The notes under the pieces are model-generated. The model saw nothing but the letters and a program-made list of their open reading frames with translations, was not told the DNA's origin and searched no databases. From assembly GCA_040702975.1 (NCBI GenBank), contig CP159990.1, forward strand, positions 1,550,001 through 1,614,000: a DNA stretch of 64,000 nucleotides, written 5' to 3'. Numbering within the stretch: the stretch's first letter is position 1; the number at the start of each line of letters is the position of its first letter. Both the position numbers and the translations under genes were made by a program. The stretch comes from Roseburia hominis. GTDB lineage: Bacteria; Bacillota; Clostridia; Lachnospirales; Lachnospiraceae. Below, piece by piece: positions 9,443 through 19,039 of the stretch.

Positions 9443-10105
9443 ATGAAAAATATTTTATCCCCTTCTATTCTGGCGGCGGATTTTACCAGATTGGGAGAAG
9501 AAATCAAGATGACAGAGGAGGCCGGGGCTAAGTATCTGCACTTTGATGTGATGGACGGTGTGTTCGTCCCCAGCATTTCTTTTGGTATGCCGGTTTTGAA
9601 ATCAATCAAAAAAGCGACCGGACAGGTGATGGATACACATTTGATGATCACGGAGCCGATCCGTTATATTAAGGAATTTGCCGAGGCCGGAGCGGACCTG
9701 ATCACCATTCACTATGAAGCCTGCGAAGATGTGCGCGCGGCTTTAGAGCAGATCAGGGCGTGTCATGTAAAGACAGGAATTTCTATTTGTCCGGAGACGC
9801 CGGTCAGTGTGCTGGAGGAATATCTGGAAGAGGTGGATATGATTCTTGTCATGACGGTGCACCCGGGCTTCGGGGGACAGAAGCTGATTCCGGAGACGCT
9901 GGATAAGGTGCGGGAACTCAGAAAGCTCCTCTCAGAAAAAGGTCTTGAGACGGATATCCAGGTGGACGGCGGTATCTATGCAAGTAACGTCAGGGAAGCG
10001 CTGGATGCCGGGGCCAATGTCATTGTTGCAGGTTCGGCTGTTTTTCGTGGAAATGCGGCGGATAACACAAAAGAATTTATGGAGATATTAAAAAATTATG
10101 AGTAA
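9443..10105 (+). CDS. rpe: Ribulose-phosphate 3-epimerase
   Basis: Pentose phosphate enzyme interconverting ribulose-5-P and xylulose-5-P. The TIM-barrel motifs are LSPSILAADF at the N-terminus, HFDVMDGVFVPSISFG (metal-binding His and Asp), VMTVHPGFGGQ and QVDGGIYASN. Length 220 aa is normal. A clear ribosome binding site (aaaggaggt) precedes the start, and its end overlaps thiN by 8 bp. Confidence 0.97.
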   Translation: MKNILSPSILAADFTRLGEEIKMTEEAGAKYLHFDVMDGVFVPSISFGMPVLKSIKKATGQVMDTHLMITEPIRYIKEFAEAGADLITIHYEACEDVRAALEQIRACHVKTGISICPETPVSVLEEYLEEVDMILVMTVHPGFGGQKLIPETLDKVRELRKLLSEKGLETDIQVDGGIYASNVREALDAGANVIVAGSAVFRGNAADNTKEFMEILKNYE

Positions 10106-10751
10106 GACAATTATTATCAGCGGTGGTGTCATAGACGAGGCGTTTATAGGCAAGGTGCTTGCTGAGGAAGAGGGAGCATACGTGATCGGCGTGGACCGGG
10201 GCGTGGAATACCTGTATCATCACGGAATTATGCCACAGTATATCGTCGGGGATTTTGACAGCATCGATCCGAAGGTGATTGATTATTACCGGAATGAGAC
10301 GCATGTGGCGATCCGGGAGTTCAATCCGATCAAGGATGCGACGGATACGGAGATCGCAATCCGGCTTGGCATCACCCTGGGAAGCAAGGAAATGCTTATT
10401 CTCGGTGCGACCGGAGGAAGGATCGATCATTTGTGGGCGAATATTCAGACGCTTGCAGTGGCGTTGAGGGCCGGGGTGAAGGCGTATATCATGGATGATA
10501 AAAACAAGATCTATGTGATCGATAAGCCCTGCAAGGTTAGGAAAAGCGAGGCATTCGGACCGTATTTGTCCGTGTTCACGCTGAGCGGCGAGGTGTTTGA
10601 TTTCAACCTGACGGGAACGAAATGGCCGCTTCGGCATCATACCCTGAAGCCCTATGACAGCCTGACGGTCAGCAATCGTTTCGCGGAAGATACGGTGGAA
10701 ATTGATTTTTCCAGCGGGGTACTGGTCGTGATGGAGACCAGGGATAAGTAA
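10098..10751 (+). CDS. thiN: Thiamine pyrophosphokinase
   Basis: Converts thiamine to thiamine diphosphate with ATP. Motifs typical of the ThiN/TPK fold are visible: GVDRGVEYLYHHGI, VGDFDSID, DATDTEIAI and GATGGRIDH. Length 217 aa is normal. It overlaps the end of rpe and is likely the last gene of the priA-to-thiN run. No TPP riboswitch is visible upstream. Confidence 0.95.
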   Translation: MSKTIIISGGVIDEAFIGKVLAEEEGAYVIGVDRGVEYLYHHGIMPQYIVGDFDSIDPKVIDYYRNETHVAIREFNPIKDATDTEIAIRLGITLGSKEMLILGATGGRIDHLWANIQTLAVALRAGVKAYIMDDKNKIYVIDKPCKVRKSEAFGPYLSVFTLSGEVFDFNLTGTKWPLRHHTLKPYDSLTVSNRFAEDTVEIDFSSGVLVVMETRDK

Positions 10752-10805
10752 GCAGGTAAGAGGGCGCTTACAATGAGAAGAAAAGATGGAGAGGAATAGA
10801 CAGAG

Positions 10806-11906
10806 ATGAAATTGGGAATCGTTGGACTGCCTAATGTAGGCAAAAGTACATTATTTAATTCACTGACAAAAGCGGGAGCGGAATCGGCGAACTATCCGTT
10901 CTGTACCATTGACCCGAATGTGGGCGTGGTGACTGTGCCGGATGAAAGGCTTGATGTGCTGGGAGAGATGTACCACACGAAGAAGATCATTCCTGCGGCT
11001 ATTGAATTCGTAGATATTGCAGGACTGGTAAAAGGTGCGTCCAAAGGGGAAGGACTGGGCAATCAGTTCCTTGCCAACATCCGTGAGGTGGACGCCATCG
11101 TGCATGTAGTGCGCTGCTTTGAGGACAGCAATATCGTGCATGTGGATGGATCGATCGACCCGCTGCGCGATATCGAGACCATCAATCTGGAACTGATCTT
11201 CTCAGATATTGAGATCCTGGAGAGAAGGATTTCCAAGGCAGTGCGTGCGGCCCGCAATGATAAGACGATCGCCAAGGAGCTTGCGCTGATGGAGCGGGTC
11301 AAGGCGCATCTGGAAGAAGGAAAGCTGGCGAAGAGCTTTGATGAGGTCGGTGATGAGGACGAGCAGGCGTGGCTGGAGAGCTACAACCTTCTGACCTATA
11401 AGCCGGTGATCTTCGCGGCAAATGTAGCGGAAGATGATCTGGCAGATGATGCGGTGGACAATGCGGGTGTGCAGGCGGTCCGTGAATATGCGGTCCGTGA
11501 GAATTGCGAGGTATTTGTGGTATGTGCGCAGATCGAGCAGGAGATCGCTGAACTGGATGATGATGAGAAAAAGATGTTCCTGGAGGATCTGGGACTTAAG
11601 CAGTCCGGCCTTGAAAAACTGATTCAGGCAAGCTACAGCCTGTTGGGGCTGATCAGCTATCTGACCGCGGGAGAGCCGGAAGTCCGCGCATGGACGATCA
11701 AAAAAGGGACCAAGGCGCCCCAGGCTGCCGGAAAGATTCATTCCGATTTTGAGAGAGGGTTCATCCGGGCGGAGATCGTTTCCTATGATGATCTGATGGC
11801 ATGTGGAACCTACAATGCTGCAAAAGAGAAAGGCCTTGTCAGATTGGAAGGAAAAGAATATATTGTACAGGATGGAGATATTATTCTGTTCCGGTTTAAT
11901 GTGTAG
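10806..11906 (+). CDS. ychF: Redox-regulated ATPase YchF (Obg-family P-loop protein)
   Basis: Universally conserved Obg-family protein that prefers ATP and associates with ribosomes. The N-terminus has the P-loop [12 protein letters not shown] (7-18), then [17 protein letters not shown] (G3) and the degenerate G4-like region [10 protein letters not shown] helical insert and a C-terminal TGS domain ([20 protein letters not shown]) complete the architecture. Length 366 aa matches the family. The start has a ggagagg-type ribosome binding site. Confidence 0.96.
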   Translation: MKLGIVGLPNVGKSTLFNSLTKAGAESANYPFCTIDPNVGVVTVPDERLDVLGEMYHTKKIIPAAIEFVDIAGLVKGASKGEGLGNQFLANIREVDAIVHVVRCFEDSNIVHVDGSIDPLRDIETINLELIFSDIEILERRISKAVRAARNDKTIAKELALMERVKAHLEEGKLAKSFDEVGDEDEQAWLESYNLLTYKPVIFAANVAEDDLADDAVDNAGVQAVREYAVRENCEVFVVCAQIEQEIAELDDDEKKMFLEDLGLKQSGLEKLIQASYSLLGLISYLTAGEPEVRAWTIKKGTKAPQAAGKIHSDFERGFIRAEIVSYDDLMACGTYNAAKEKGLVRLEGKEYIVQDGDIILFRFNV

Positions 11907-11944
11907 TTTAAAGCTGCCGTCCGGCAGGAGAAAGTGAGAGGATT

Positions 11945-12871
11945 ATGACAGAAGCAATTCATTTCCCGCATTTGGGAATTCATTTGAAACATGTTGGAAA
12001 GGCAATTTCGATATTCGGATTTGATATTGCCTATTATGGAATGATCATAGGTTTTGGAATTTTGATTGGAATCGCGATCGCGGTGTATGAGGCGAAGCGG
12101 ACAAGACAGAATCCGGAGGATTATCTGGATTTTGCGATTTATGCTATCATCTTTTCCATCATCGGTGCGAGAATTTATTATGTGGTCTTTGCGTGGGATA
12201 TGTACAAAGGGCACCTGCTCAGCATTTTCAATATCCGTGAGGGCGGCCTTGCCATATACGGCGGTATTATTGCGGCAGTGATCACACTTCTCGTATTTGC
12301 ACATCTGAAGCAGCTTTCGGCGCTTAAGATGCTGGATACGGCCTGCCTTGGACTTGTGGCGGGACAGATGATCGGCCGCTGGGGGAACTTCTTTAACAGG
12401 GAAGCGTTTGGCGAATACACGAACGGACCTTTTGCCATGCAGCTTCCGCTTGATGCGGTACGGGTATCGGATGTCACGGATCGTATGAGAAATCATATTG
12501 AGATCATTGATGGGGTGCGGTATATTCAGGTACACCCTACCTTCCTCTATGAGTCCGTCTGGTGCCTGGCGCTTTTGATTCTTTTACTGGTATGGCGTTA
12601 CCGTAAGAAATTTACCGGCGAGATATTCTTCCTCTACCTTTGCGGGTATGGCCTTGGAAGATTCTGGATCGAGGGACTCAGGACGGATCAGCTTTTGCTT
12701 CCACTAGTCAAACTTCCGGTGTCCCAGGTGCTTTCCGGTGTTTTGTTTGTCGGATCGCTGGCCCTTATCATTTATCAGAGAATGCAGGCGGACAGGAACC
12801 GTATGAGGAGAATGCGGGAAAGGGAAGCACGGCGGGCGAGTACCCGCAGATCCCGGGATCTTTATGATTAG
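11945..12871 (+). CDS. lgt: Prolipoprotein diacylglyceryl transferase
   Basis: Integral membrane enzyme that attaches diacylglycerol to the lipobox cysteine of lipoproteins. Several hydrophobic helices and the Lgt signature GRWGNFFNREAFG (about 143-155) are present, with HPTFLYESVW downstream. Length 308 aa is normal. The C-terminus is a basic Arg-rich cytoplasmic tail. It follows ychF by 38 bp. A weak hairpin (TTGTTC/GAACAA, about 12883-12902) without a T-run follows. Confidence 0.95.
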   Translation: MTEAIHFPHLGIHLKHVGKAISIFGFDIAYYGMIIGFGILIGIAIAVYEAKRTRQNPEDYLDFAIYAIIFSIIGARIYYVVFAWDMYKGHLLSIFNIREGGLAIYGGIIAAVITLLVFAHLKQLSALKMLDTACLGLVAGQMIGRWGNFFNREAFGEYTNGPFAMQLPLDAVRVSDVTDRMRNHIEIIDGVRYIQVHPTFLYESVWCLALLILLLVWRYRKKFTGEIFFLYLCGYGLGRFWIEGLRTDQLLLPLVKLPVSQVLSGVLFVGSLALIIYQRMQADRNRMRRMREREARRASTRRSRDLYD

Positions 12872-12918
12872 AGAAGGCAGTTGTTCATGAAAAGGAACAA
12901 TCTAGGTGCAAGAATTAC

Positions 12919-12947
12919 TGGACTTTTTAAAATGGACAGACTATAAT
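12919..12947 (+). promoter_or_regulatory. Predicted sigma-A promoter of nifJ
   Basis: TGGACT (12919-12924) and a perfect TATAAT (12942-12947) are 17 bp apart, 47 bp upstream of the nifJ start. A strong ribosome binding site (aaggagg) follows near 12978. Confidence 0.6.
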
Positions 12948-12994
12948 AAGAATAAATGTGAAACTATTGACACAGTTAAGGAGGAAAACAAGAA

Positions 12995-15900
12995 ATGGCA
13001 AGAGCAATGAAGACCATGGATGGTAATCATGCAGCCGCACATGCATCTTATGCATATACAGACGTAGCTGCTATTTACCCAATCACCCCTTCATCAGTAA
13101 TGGCTGAAGCTACCGATGAGTGGGCAACTCAAGGAAGAAAGAATATTTTTGGACAGACTGTTCAGGTTACAGAGATGCAGTCTGAGGCAGGTGCAGCAGG
13201 TACCGTACACGGCTCCCTGTCAGCAGGTGCGCTTACGACCACCTATACAGCTTCTCAGGGCTTACTGCTTATGATTCCTAACTTATATAAAATCGCTGGT
13301 GAGCAGCTTCCGGGTGTATTTAACGTATCTGCACGTGCGATCGCTAGCCATGCATTATCTATTTTCGGTGATCACTCAGACGTATATGCCTGTCGTCAGA
13401 CCGGATGCGCTATGCTTTGTGAGTCCAGCGTACAGGAAGTTATGGACTTAACTCCGGTTGCTCATTGTGCAGCAATCAAGGGACGTATCCCGTTCATCAA
13501 CTTCTTTGACGGATTCCGTACCTCTCATGAGATCCAGAAGATCGAGACATGGGATTACGAAGATCTGGAAGATATGGTAGATAAGGATGCGATCGACGCA
13601 TTCCGTAAGCATGCACTGAACCCGAATCATCCGTGTCAGAGAGGTTCTGCTCAGAACCCGGATATCTTCTTCCAGGCACGTGAGGCATGCAACCCGTTCT
13701 ACGATGCTATGCCGGCAATCGTTCAGGAGTACATGGACAAGGTCAACGCTAAGATCGGTACGAACTACAAACTGTTCAACTACCATGGAGCAGAGGATGC
13801 AGAGAACGTGATCGTTGCTATGGGATCTGTTTGTGATACGATCGACGAGACTATCGACTACTTACTTGCACAGGGCAAGAAGGTCGGCGTTGTAAAGGTT
13901 CGTCTGTACAGACCGTTCAGCGCTCAGGCACTTATCGATGCAATTCCTGAGACAGTTAAATGCATCAACGTATTAGACAGAACCAAAGAGCCGGGAGCTC
14001 TTGGCGAGCCTCTGTACCTTGATGTTGTTGCAGCTCTTAAGGGCAGCAAGTTCGACGGCGTGAAGATTAACTCCGGCCGTTACGGATTAGGTTCTAAGGA
14101 TACAACTCCGGCTCAGATCGTTGCTGTATTCGAGAACGTAGACAAAGCAGTATTCACCATCGGTATCGTTGATGACGTTACAGGACTTTCTCTTGAGGTT
14201 GGCGCTCCTCTGGTTACGACTCCGGAAGGAACCATCAACTGTAAGTTCTGGGGACTTGGAGCTGACGGAACTGTTGGTGCTAACAAGAACTCTATCAAGA
14301 TCATCGGTGACAACACCGATATGTATGCTCAGGCATATTTTGACTATGACTCCAAGAAGTCAGGCGGTGTAACAATGTCTCACCTGCGTTTTGGTAAGAA
14401 GCCGATCAAATCTACTTACCTTATCAAGACTGCTAACTTTGTTGCATGCCACAACCCGTCTTATGTAAATAAATACAACATGGTTCAGGAGCTTGTTGAC
14501 GGAGGAACCTTCCTTCTGAACTGCCCGTGGAACGCAGAAGAGCTTGACAAGCATCTGCCGGGACAGGTGAAGGCATTCATCGCTAACCATGGTATCAAGT
14601 TCTACACGATCGACGGTATCAAGATCGGGAAAGAGATCGGACTTGGCGGACGTATCAACACCGTTCTTCAGTCTGCATTCTTCAAGCTGGCTAACATCAT
14701 TCCGGAAGAAGAAGCAATCGATCTGATGAAGAAAGCTGCAAAAGCTACCTACGGCAAGAAGGGTGACAAGATCGTTCAGATGAACTACGATGCAATCGAC
14801 GCTGGTGCAAAACAGGTCGTTGAAGTAGAAGTTCCGGAGAACTGGAAAGACTGCGCTGACGAAGGATTATTCTCACCGGAAGTTAAGGGCGGAAGAGAAG
14901 ACGCTGTTTCCTTCGTTAAGAATATCCAGGCTAAGGTCAACGCTCAGGAAGGATATTCTCTGCCGGTATCTGCATTTAAGGATTATGTAGATGGTTCTAC
15001 ACCGTCCGGTACAGCAGCATACGAGAAACGTGGTATCGCAGTTGATATCCCGGTTTGGGTACCGGAGAACTGTATCCAGTGTAACCGTTGTGCATACGTT
15101 TGTCCGCACGCTGTTATCCGTCCGGTGGCTCTGACAGAAGAAGATATGGCTAAGGCTCCGGAAGGAATCAAGGCAATCGATATGGTTGGTATGCCGGGAA
15201 TGAAGTTCGCTATGACAGTTTCCGCATATGACTGTACAGGATGTGGCTCTTGTGCAAATGTCTGCCCGGGCAAGAAGGGCGAGAAGGCTCTCGTTATGCA
15301 GAACATGGAAGCAAACGCTGGCGAGCAGGTATACTTCGACTTTGGTACAGAGATTCCTGTAAAACCGGAAGTTGTTGCTAAGTTCAAAGAGAATACCGTA
15401 AAAGGTTCTCAGTTCAAACAGCCGCTCCTTGAGTTCTCAGGCGCTTGTGCCGGATGTGGTGAGACACCGTACGCTAAACTTATTACACAGTTATTCGGTG
15501 ACAGAATGTACATTGCTAACGCAACAGGATGCTCCTCTATCTGGGGTAACTCTTCACCGTCTACACCGTACACCGTAAATGCTAAGGGACAGGGTCCGGC
15601 ATGGTCCAACTCTCTGTTCGAAGATGCAGCAGAGTTCGGTTATGGTATGCTGCTTGCTCAGAGAGCATTAAGAGATGGCCTGAAGACAAAAGTTGAGGCT
15701 GTTGCAGCAGCAGAAGAAGCTTCTGATGAAGTGAAAGCAGCTTGCCAGGAGTGGTTAGACACATTTGCATGTGGCGCTACGAACGGAACAGCTACTGATA
15801 AACTGGTTGCAGCACTCGAAGGATGTGACTGCCCGACATGCCAGGATATCGTAAAGAATAAAGACTTCCTTGCTAAGAAATCTCAGTGGATCTTCGGTGG

Positions 15901-16534
15901 TGACGGATGGGCATACGATATCGGATTCGGCGGTGTTGACCACGTACTTGCAAGTGGAAAAGACATCAACGTAATGGTATTCGATACCGAGGTTTACTCC
16001 AACACAGGTGGACAGTCTTCTAAGGCTACCAAGACCGGTGCAATCGCTCAGTTCGCTGCAGGCGGAAAAGAGACCAAGAAGAAAGACCTTGCAAGTATCG
16101 CTATGAGCTATGGCTATGTATACGTTGCACAGATCGCTATGGGTGCTGACTTCAATCAGACCGTAAAAGCAATCTCTGAGGCTGAGGCATATCCGGGACC
16201 GTCCCTGATCATCGCTTACGCTCCGTGTATCAACCATGGTATCAAGAAAGGTATGAGTAAAGCTCAGACTGAGGAAGCTCTGGCAGTTGAGTGCGGATAC
16301 TGGAATAACTTCCGTTACAACCCGGCAGCTGAAGGCGCTAAGTTCACTCTTGACAGCAAAGAGCCGAAGATGGAAGGCTACAAAGAATTCCTGAACGGTG
16401 AGGTTCGTTACAACGCTCTCGCTAGATTCAATCCGGAGAAGGCAGAAGTAATGTTCGCTCAGAACGAGGCAGAGGCTAAGGCTAGATACGAATATCTGAA
16501 GAAACTGATCACACTGTACGGTGGAGAGGAATAA
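12995..16534 (+). CDS. nifJ: Pyruvate:ferredoxin (flavodoxin) oxidoreductase, single-chain
   Basis: Oxidises pyruvate to acetyl-CoA and CO2 while reducing ferredoxin, the central step of anaerobic fermentation. The single polypeptide of 1179 aa carries, in order, the N-terminal pyrimidine-binding domain (YPITPSSVMAE), the gamma domain, two 4Fe-4S motifs (CIQCNRCAYVCP about 693 and CTGCGSCANVCP about 746) and the TPP-binding domain (GDGWAYDIGFGG, DTEVYSNTGGQSSKAT). Proximal-cluster cysteines appear in CAGCGETPY. Codon choice differs from the neighbours in the way expected of a very highly expressed gene. Own promoter and terminator make it monocistronic. Confidence 0.97.
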   Translation: MARAMKTMDGNHAAAHASYAYTDVAAIYPITPSSVMAEATDEWATQGRKNIFGQTVQVTEMQSEAGAAGTVHGSLSAGALTTTYTASQGLLLMIPNLYKIAGEQLPGVFNVSARAIASHALSIFGDHSDVYACRQTGCAMLCESSVQEVMDLTPVAHCAAIKGRIPFINFFDGFRTSHEIQKIETWDYEDLEDMVDKDAIDAFRKHALNPNHPCQRGSAQNPDIFFQAREACNPFYDAMPAIVQEYMDKVNAKIGTNYKLFNYHGAEDAENVIVAMGSVCDTIDETIDYLLAQGKKVGVVKVRLYRPFSAQALIDAIPETVKCINVLDRTKEPGALGEPLYLDVVAALKGSKFDGVKINSGRYGLGSKDTTPAQIVAVFENVDKAVFTIGIVDDVTGLSLEVGAPLVTTPEGTINCKFWGLGADGTVGANKNSIKIIGDNTDMYAQAYFDYDSKKSGGVTMSHLRFGKKPIKSTYLIKTANFVACHNPSYVNKYNMVQELVDGGTFLLNCPWNAEELDKHLPGQVKAFIANHGIKFYTIDGIKIGKEIGLGGRINTVLQSAFFKLANIIPEEEAIDLMKKAAKATYGKKGDKIVQMNYDAIDAGAKQVVEVEVPENWKDCADEGLFSPEVKGGREDAVSFVKNIQAKVNAQEGYSLPVSAFKDYVDGSTPSGTAAYEKRGIAVDIPVWVPENCIQCNRCAYVCPHAVIRPVALTEEDMAKAPEGIKAIDMVGMPGMKFAMTVSAYDCTGCGSCANVCPGKKGEKALVMQNMEANAGEQVYFDFGTEIPVKPEVVAKFKENTVKGSQFKQPLLEFSGACAGCGETPYAKLITQLFGDRMYIANATGCSSIWGNSSPSTPYTVNAKGQGPAWSNSLFEDAAEFGYGMLLAQRALRDGLKTKVEAVAAAEEASDEVKAACQEWLDTFACGATNGTATDKLVAALEGCDCPTCQDIVKNKDFLAKKSQWIFGGDGWAYDIGFGGVDHVLASGKDINVMVFDTEVYSNTGGQSSKATKTGAIAQFAAGGKETKKKDLASIAMSYGYVYVAQIAMGADFNQTVKAISEAEAYPGPSLIIAYAPCINHGIKKGMSKAQTEEALAVECGYWNNFRYNPAAEGAKFTLDSKEPKMEGYKEFLNGEVRYNALARFNPEKAEVMFAQNEAEAKARYEYLKKLITLYGGEE

Positions 16535-16560
16535 GAGGATATTCTGAATAAAGATTATCA

Positions 16561-16597
16561 GGCGGCATGGCGAAAGGCTATGCCGCCATTTTTTTGT
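16561..16597 (+). terminator. Intrinsic terminator of nifJ
   Basis: Stem GGCGGCAT / ATGCCGCC (16561-16568 with 16580-16587) is followed by a run of T. It lies 26 bp after the nifJ stop. Confidence 0.9.
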
Positions 16598-16730
16598 TAC
16601 CGTGTATACCTAAGCGAAGGTCCAGCGGGCCTTGTTTTGGTTGCCAAGCATACCTAAGTGAACGTCCGGTGGACGTTCATCTCGGTTGCCAAGCATACCT
16701 AAGTGAACGTCCAGTGGACGTTCATCTCGG
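16597..16730 (+). repeat. Three tandem copies of a 45-bp palindromic element
   Basis: Copies lie at 16597-16640 (diverged), 16641-16685 and 16686-16730, head to tail with no spacer. Each unit starts TTGCCAAGCATACCTAAGTG and ends TTCATCTCGG. The centre is the hairpin GAACGTCC-RGT-GGACGTTC. In the first copy the stem is AAGGTCC/GGGCCTT, different in sequence but still pairing. The same unit recurs at 25049, 27771, 35285, 35861 and 61090. This stretch fills the nifJ-tetR gap apart from the terminator and the tetR operator. Confidence 0.9.
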
Positions 16731-16746
16731 TCTCATAAAATAGTAC

Positions 16747-16802
16747 TTGACAAAAGCGACACGAGTGTCTTAAAATATAAAAAAGACATTGGTGTCGCTT
16801 TT
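16747..16802 (+). promoter_or_regulatory. tetR promoter with a large overlapping inverted-repeat operator
   Basis: TTGACA (16747-16752) and TAAAAT (16771-16776) are 18 bp apart. The arm AAAAGCGACACGAGTGTCTT (16752-16771) is matched by an inverted arm (16783-16802) with 18 of 20 positions complementary and 11 bp between. The operator overlaps the promoter and lies 44 bp upstream of the TetR-family gene, so autorepression is the natural reading. Confidence 0.75.
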
Positions 16803-16845
16803 GAATTATCGAAGATATTGAGAAAAGAATGAAAGTGAGAACAGC

Positions 16846-17433
16846 ATGGGAAATAAAGGAGATGCGACGAGAGAGTATATCAAAGAAAAAGCATATACAT
16901 TATTTGCCGAAAAAGGTTTCAAGGACGTTACGATGAAGGATGTATGTGAAGTGACAGGGCTTAGCCGGGGAGGTCTGTATCGACATTTTGATAGTACAGC
17001 GCAGATATTTGAGGAGATCTTTTTGGAACTGACGGGAAAGACGGAGCAGGATTTTGCAGAGCGAATTGATGCGGGAGAGAATGCCAGGCAGATGCTTGAA
17101 GATATATTGGAGAAATATAAGGAGGAGATTGAGGAGAAGGAGCGGACTCTGACACTTGCGATATATGAGTATTCGCAGGCGGTCAACAGTGAATTCCTGA
17201 TTGAACTCAACCGGACGTCGAAGGTCAAATGGAAGGAATTCATTAAATACGGGGTGGACCAGGGAGAGTTTGTTGATGTCGAGATAGATGCGGTCGTGGA
17301 TTTGATCCTATATGCCTACCAGGGGGCACGAATGTGGAGTAAGATTCTTCCGGTTGACCGCGGAGTGAGCCGGCATATAGTCGATTGCATTTATGGTATG
17401 CTGCTTGAGAAAGGTGAGAAGAAGGAAGAGTAG
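16846..17433 (+). CDS. TetR/AcrR-family transcriptional regulator
   Basis: One-component regulator of 195 aa. The N-terminal helix-turn-helix is typical: ARELYIKEKAYTLFAEKGF-like residues (Thr-Arg-Glu-Tyr onward), then VTMKDVCEVTGLSRGGLYRHF (about 27-47). The C-terminal ligand domain is all-helical and has no recognised ligand signature. The near-perfect inverted repeat in its own promoter suggests autoregulation. No efflux pump lies next to it. The downstream Uma2-like and GNAT genes are possible but unproven targets. Confidence 0.88.
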   Translation: MGNKGDATREYIKEKAYTLFAEKGFKDVTMKDVCEVTGLSRGGLYRHFDSTAQIFEEIFLELTGKTEQDFAERIDAGENARQMLEDILEKYKEEIEEKERTLTLAIYEYSQAVNSEFLIELNRTSKVKWKEFIKYGVDQGEFVDVEIDAVVDLILYAYQGARMWSKILPVDRGVSRHIVDCIYGMLLEKGEKKEE

Positions 17434-17513
17434 TCGTTTTTTAGGTACTTTAATTGCCTTACCATACTTCCGCTGTGCTTTTGTAAGAAGGAAGAATAGT
17501 AGTTTTTAGATAC
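17420..17513 (+). repeat. Duplicated 3' end of tetR
   Basis: The end of tetR (17420-17447, starting AGAAGGAAGAGTAGTCG) is repeated imperfectly at 17486-17513 (AGAAGGAAGAATAGTAG) in the gap before the Uma2-like gene. It looks like a small segmental duplication and has no obvious function. Confidence 0.5.
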
Positions 17514-17546
17514 GGAAAGCATACCAGATTATTAAGGAGGAAAGAT

Positions 17547-18323
17547 ATGAGAATAGATGAGATGAAAGAACGATCCATAGAGCTTGGATATACCTATGAG
17601 AAAGTAGCGGAACTCTCCGGAGCACCGGCTGAAGAAGTGGAAAAAGTTATAGAAGATACGGAAAAGTCCTTTGATTATAATACAATGATAGCATTGGGGA
17701 AATTCTTTGATGAGACTTATCCTATGACAGTGCGGGAGAGTTCTCCCCTTTATTGCAATAAAGTTCAGGGAGAATATACTCTGGAAGATTATCTGGCGCT
17801 TCCGGATGACAGACGGGTGGAATTGATAGACGGAGTTTTCTATGATATGTCTGCGCCTACCAGTATCCATCAGTTGATAGGCGGGCAGATATATACACAG
17901 TTAAACAATTATGTGAGCAAGAAAAAGGGGCCGTGCCTGCCATTTATCGCTCCTGTTGATGTGCAATTGGATTGTGATGAGAAGACGATCGTGCAGCCGG
18001 ATGTGATGATCGTATGCGACAGAGAAAAAGTTACCAAGGCGCGTATTTTTGGGGCACCGGATTTTGTAATTGAAGTCTTGTCCAAGTCAACGAAAAAGAA
18101 GGACAGATTGATCAAACTCCAGAAATATAAGATGGCTGGCGTGAGGGAATACTGGATGATCGACCCGGATAAAAGGAATGTGGTAGTTCATGATTTTGAG
18201 AGGGATAAGTCTCCTGTAATCTATGGCTTTGATGCAAAGGTTCCCGTTGGAATATATGGCGGTGAGTGTGAAATCGATATGAGAGAGGTTTATGAAGTGG
18301 TTCGTTTCATTTATGAGAGCTAG
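17547..18323 (+). CDS. Uma2-family (DUF820) PD-(D/E)XK nuclease-like protein with N-terminal helical domain
   Basis: The C-terminal part (about 70-258) has Uma2 hallmarks: YLALPDDRRVELIDGVFYDM, the acidic VQPDVMIVCD and FVIEVLSKSTKKKD, followed by KYKMAGVREYWMIDP. These give the Asp/Glu-x-Lys pattern of PD-(D/E)XK folds. The first 60 residues look like a small helix-turn-helix domain (YTYEKVAELSGAPAEEVEKV). Uma2 proteins are common in cyanobacteria and sporadic in Firmicutes, and their role is unknown. A strong aaggagg ribosome binding site precedes the start. Its gene lies downstream of the TetR-like gene, but co-regulation is not shown. Confidence 0.85.
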   Translation: MRIDEMKERSIELGYTYEKVAELSGAPAEEVEKVIEDTEKSFDYNTMIALGKFFDETYPMTVRESSPLYCNKVQGEYTLEDYLALPDDRRVELIDGVFYDMSAPTSIHQLIGGQIYTQLNNYVSKKKGPCLPFIAPVDVQLDCDEKTIVQPDVMIVCDREKVTKARIFGAPDFVIEVLSKSTKKKDRLIKLQKYKMAGVREYWMIDPDKRNVVVHDFERDKSPVIYGFDAKVPVGIYGGECEIDMREVYEVVRFIYES

Positions 18324-18443
18324 TAAAATAGATATGGCAATATAGGAATATAGCGGGAAGGATGGCAGAAAGCAGATTGTTATTGGGCATGGTTTGCGTT
18401 TAACATTTGATATTATGAAATAAAGAGAAAGGAAGAAAAAAGA

Positions 18444-18971
18444 ATGAAAACACCTATATTAGAAACAGAAAGATTGCTTTTAAGACCTATGACTGTCAAT
18501 GATTCCGAGGAGGTCTTTAGGAATTGGGCCAGCGATGCAGAAGTGGCAAAGTTTATGAGATGGAGCACACATGAGAATGTGGAGGTAACGAGGCAGTGGC
18601 TGGAGAGTGAGGAGAAAGAGATAGAAAGTGAGCAGTTGTATGACTGGGGATTTGTGCTGAAAGAGACGGGAGAGTTGATTGGTTCCGGCGGATTAAGCTG
18701 GGTCCAGGAAAAGGGGATGTATGAGCTGGGCTACAATATTATGAGAAAATACTGGAACCAGGGACTCACTACCGAGGCCGCAAAAGAGATTGTGCGGTTC
18801 GGACTGGAAGAATTAAAAGCGGAGAAATTATATAGCTGCCATGCAAAGGAGAATCCGGCTTCCGGAAGGGTGATGGTGAAAGCAGGCTTCCAGTATTGGA
18901 AGGATGCAGTCTATAGTAGTTGGGATCATACGAAGACATATGAGTGCAGGGAATATATTTTGACAAAATAA
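18444..18971 (+). CDS. GNAT-family N-acetyltransferase (RimJ/RimL-like)
   Basis: Acetyl-CoA-dependent acetyltransferase of 175 aa. It begins with the RimJ/RimL-type signature ETERLLLRPMTVNDSEEVF. The acetyl-CoA loop is in LGYNIMRKYWNQGLTTEAAKE and the C-terminal motif in HAKENPASGRVMVKAGF. The substrate cannot be read from the sequence; N-terminal residues of proteins or small amines are typical. A ribosome binding site (aaaggaag) precedes the ATG. Confidence 0.9.
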   Translation: MKTPILETERLLLRPMTVNDSEEVFRNWASDAEVAKFMRWSTHENVEVTRQWLESEEKEIESEQLYDWGFVLKETGELIGSGGLSWVQEKGMYELGYNIMRKYWNQGLTTEAAKEIVRFGLEELKAEKLYSCHAKENPASGRVMVKAGFQYWKDAVYSSWDHTKTYECREYILTK

Positions 18972-18993
18972 ATCAAGAATATGCAATAAAAGG

Positions 18994-19022
18994 TTGACAT
19001 TTCTATATAAAAATGGTACAAC
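18994..19022 (+). promoter_or_regulatory. Promoter of the lysine riboswitch-lysW unit
   Basis: TTGACA (18994-18999) with TACAAC (19017-19022) 17 bp downstream. It is placed correctly to start transcription just before the riboswitch. Confidence 0.55.
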
Positions 19023-19039
19023 AAGTTATATGTGAATAT

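Noticed and set aside
13448..13786. Minus-strand frames under nifJ and other housekeeping genes
   Set aside because: No motifs, no start signals, full overlap with well-supported genes.
16597..16730. Tandem 45-bp units as a CRISPR array
   Set aside because: Units abut with no spacers, occur at scattered loci in ones to threes, and no cas gene is present.
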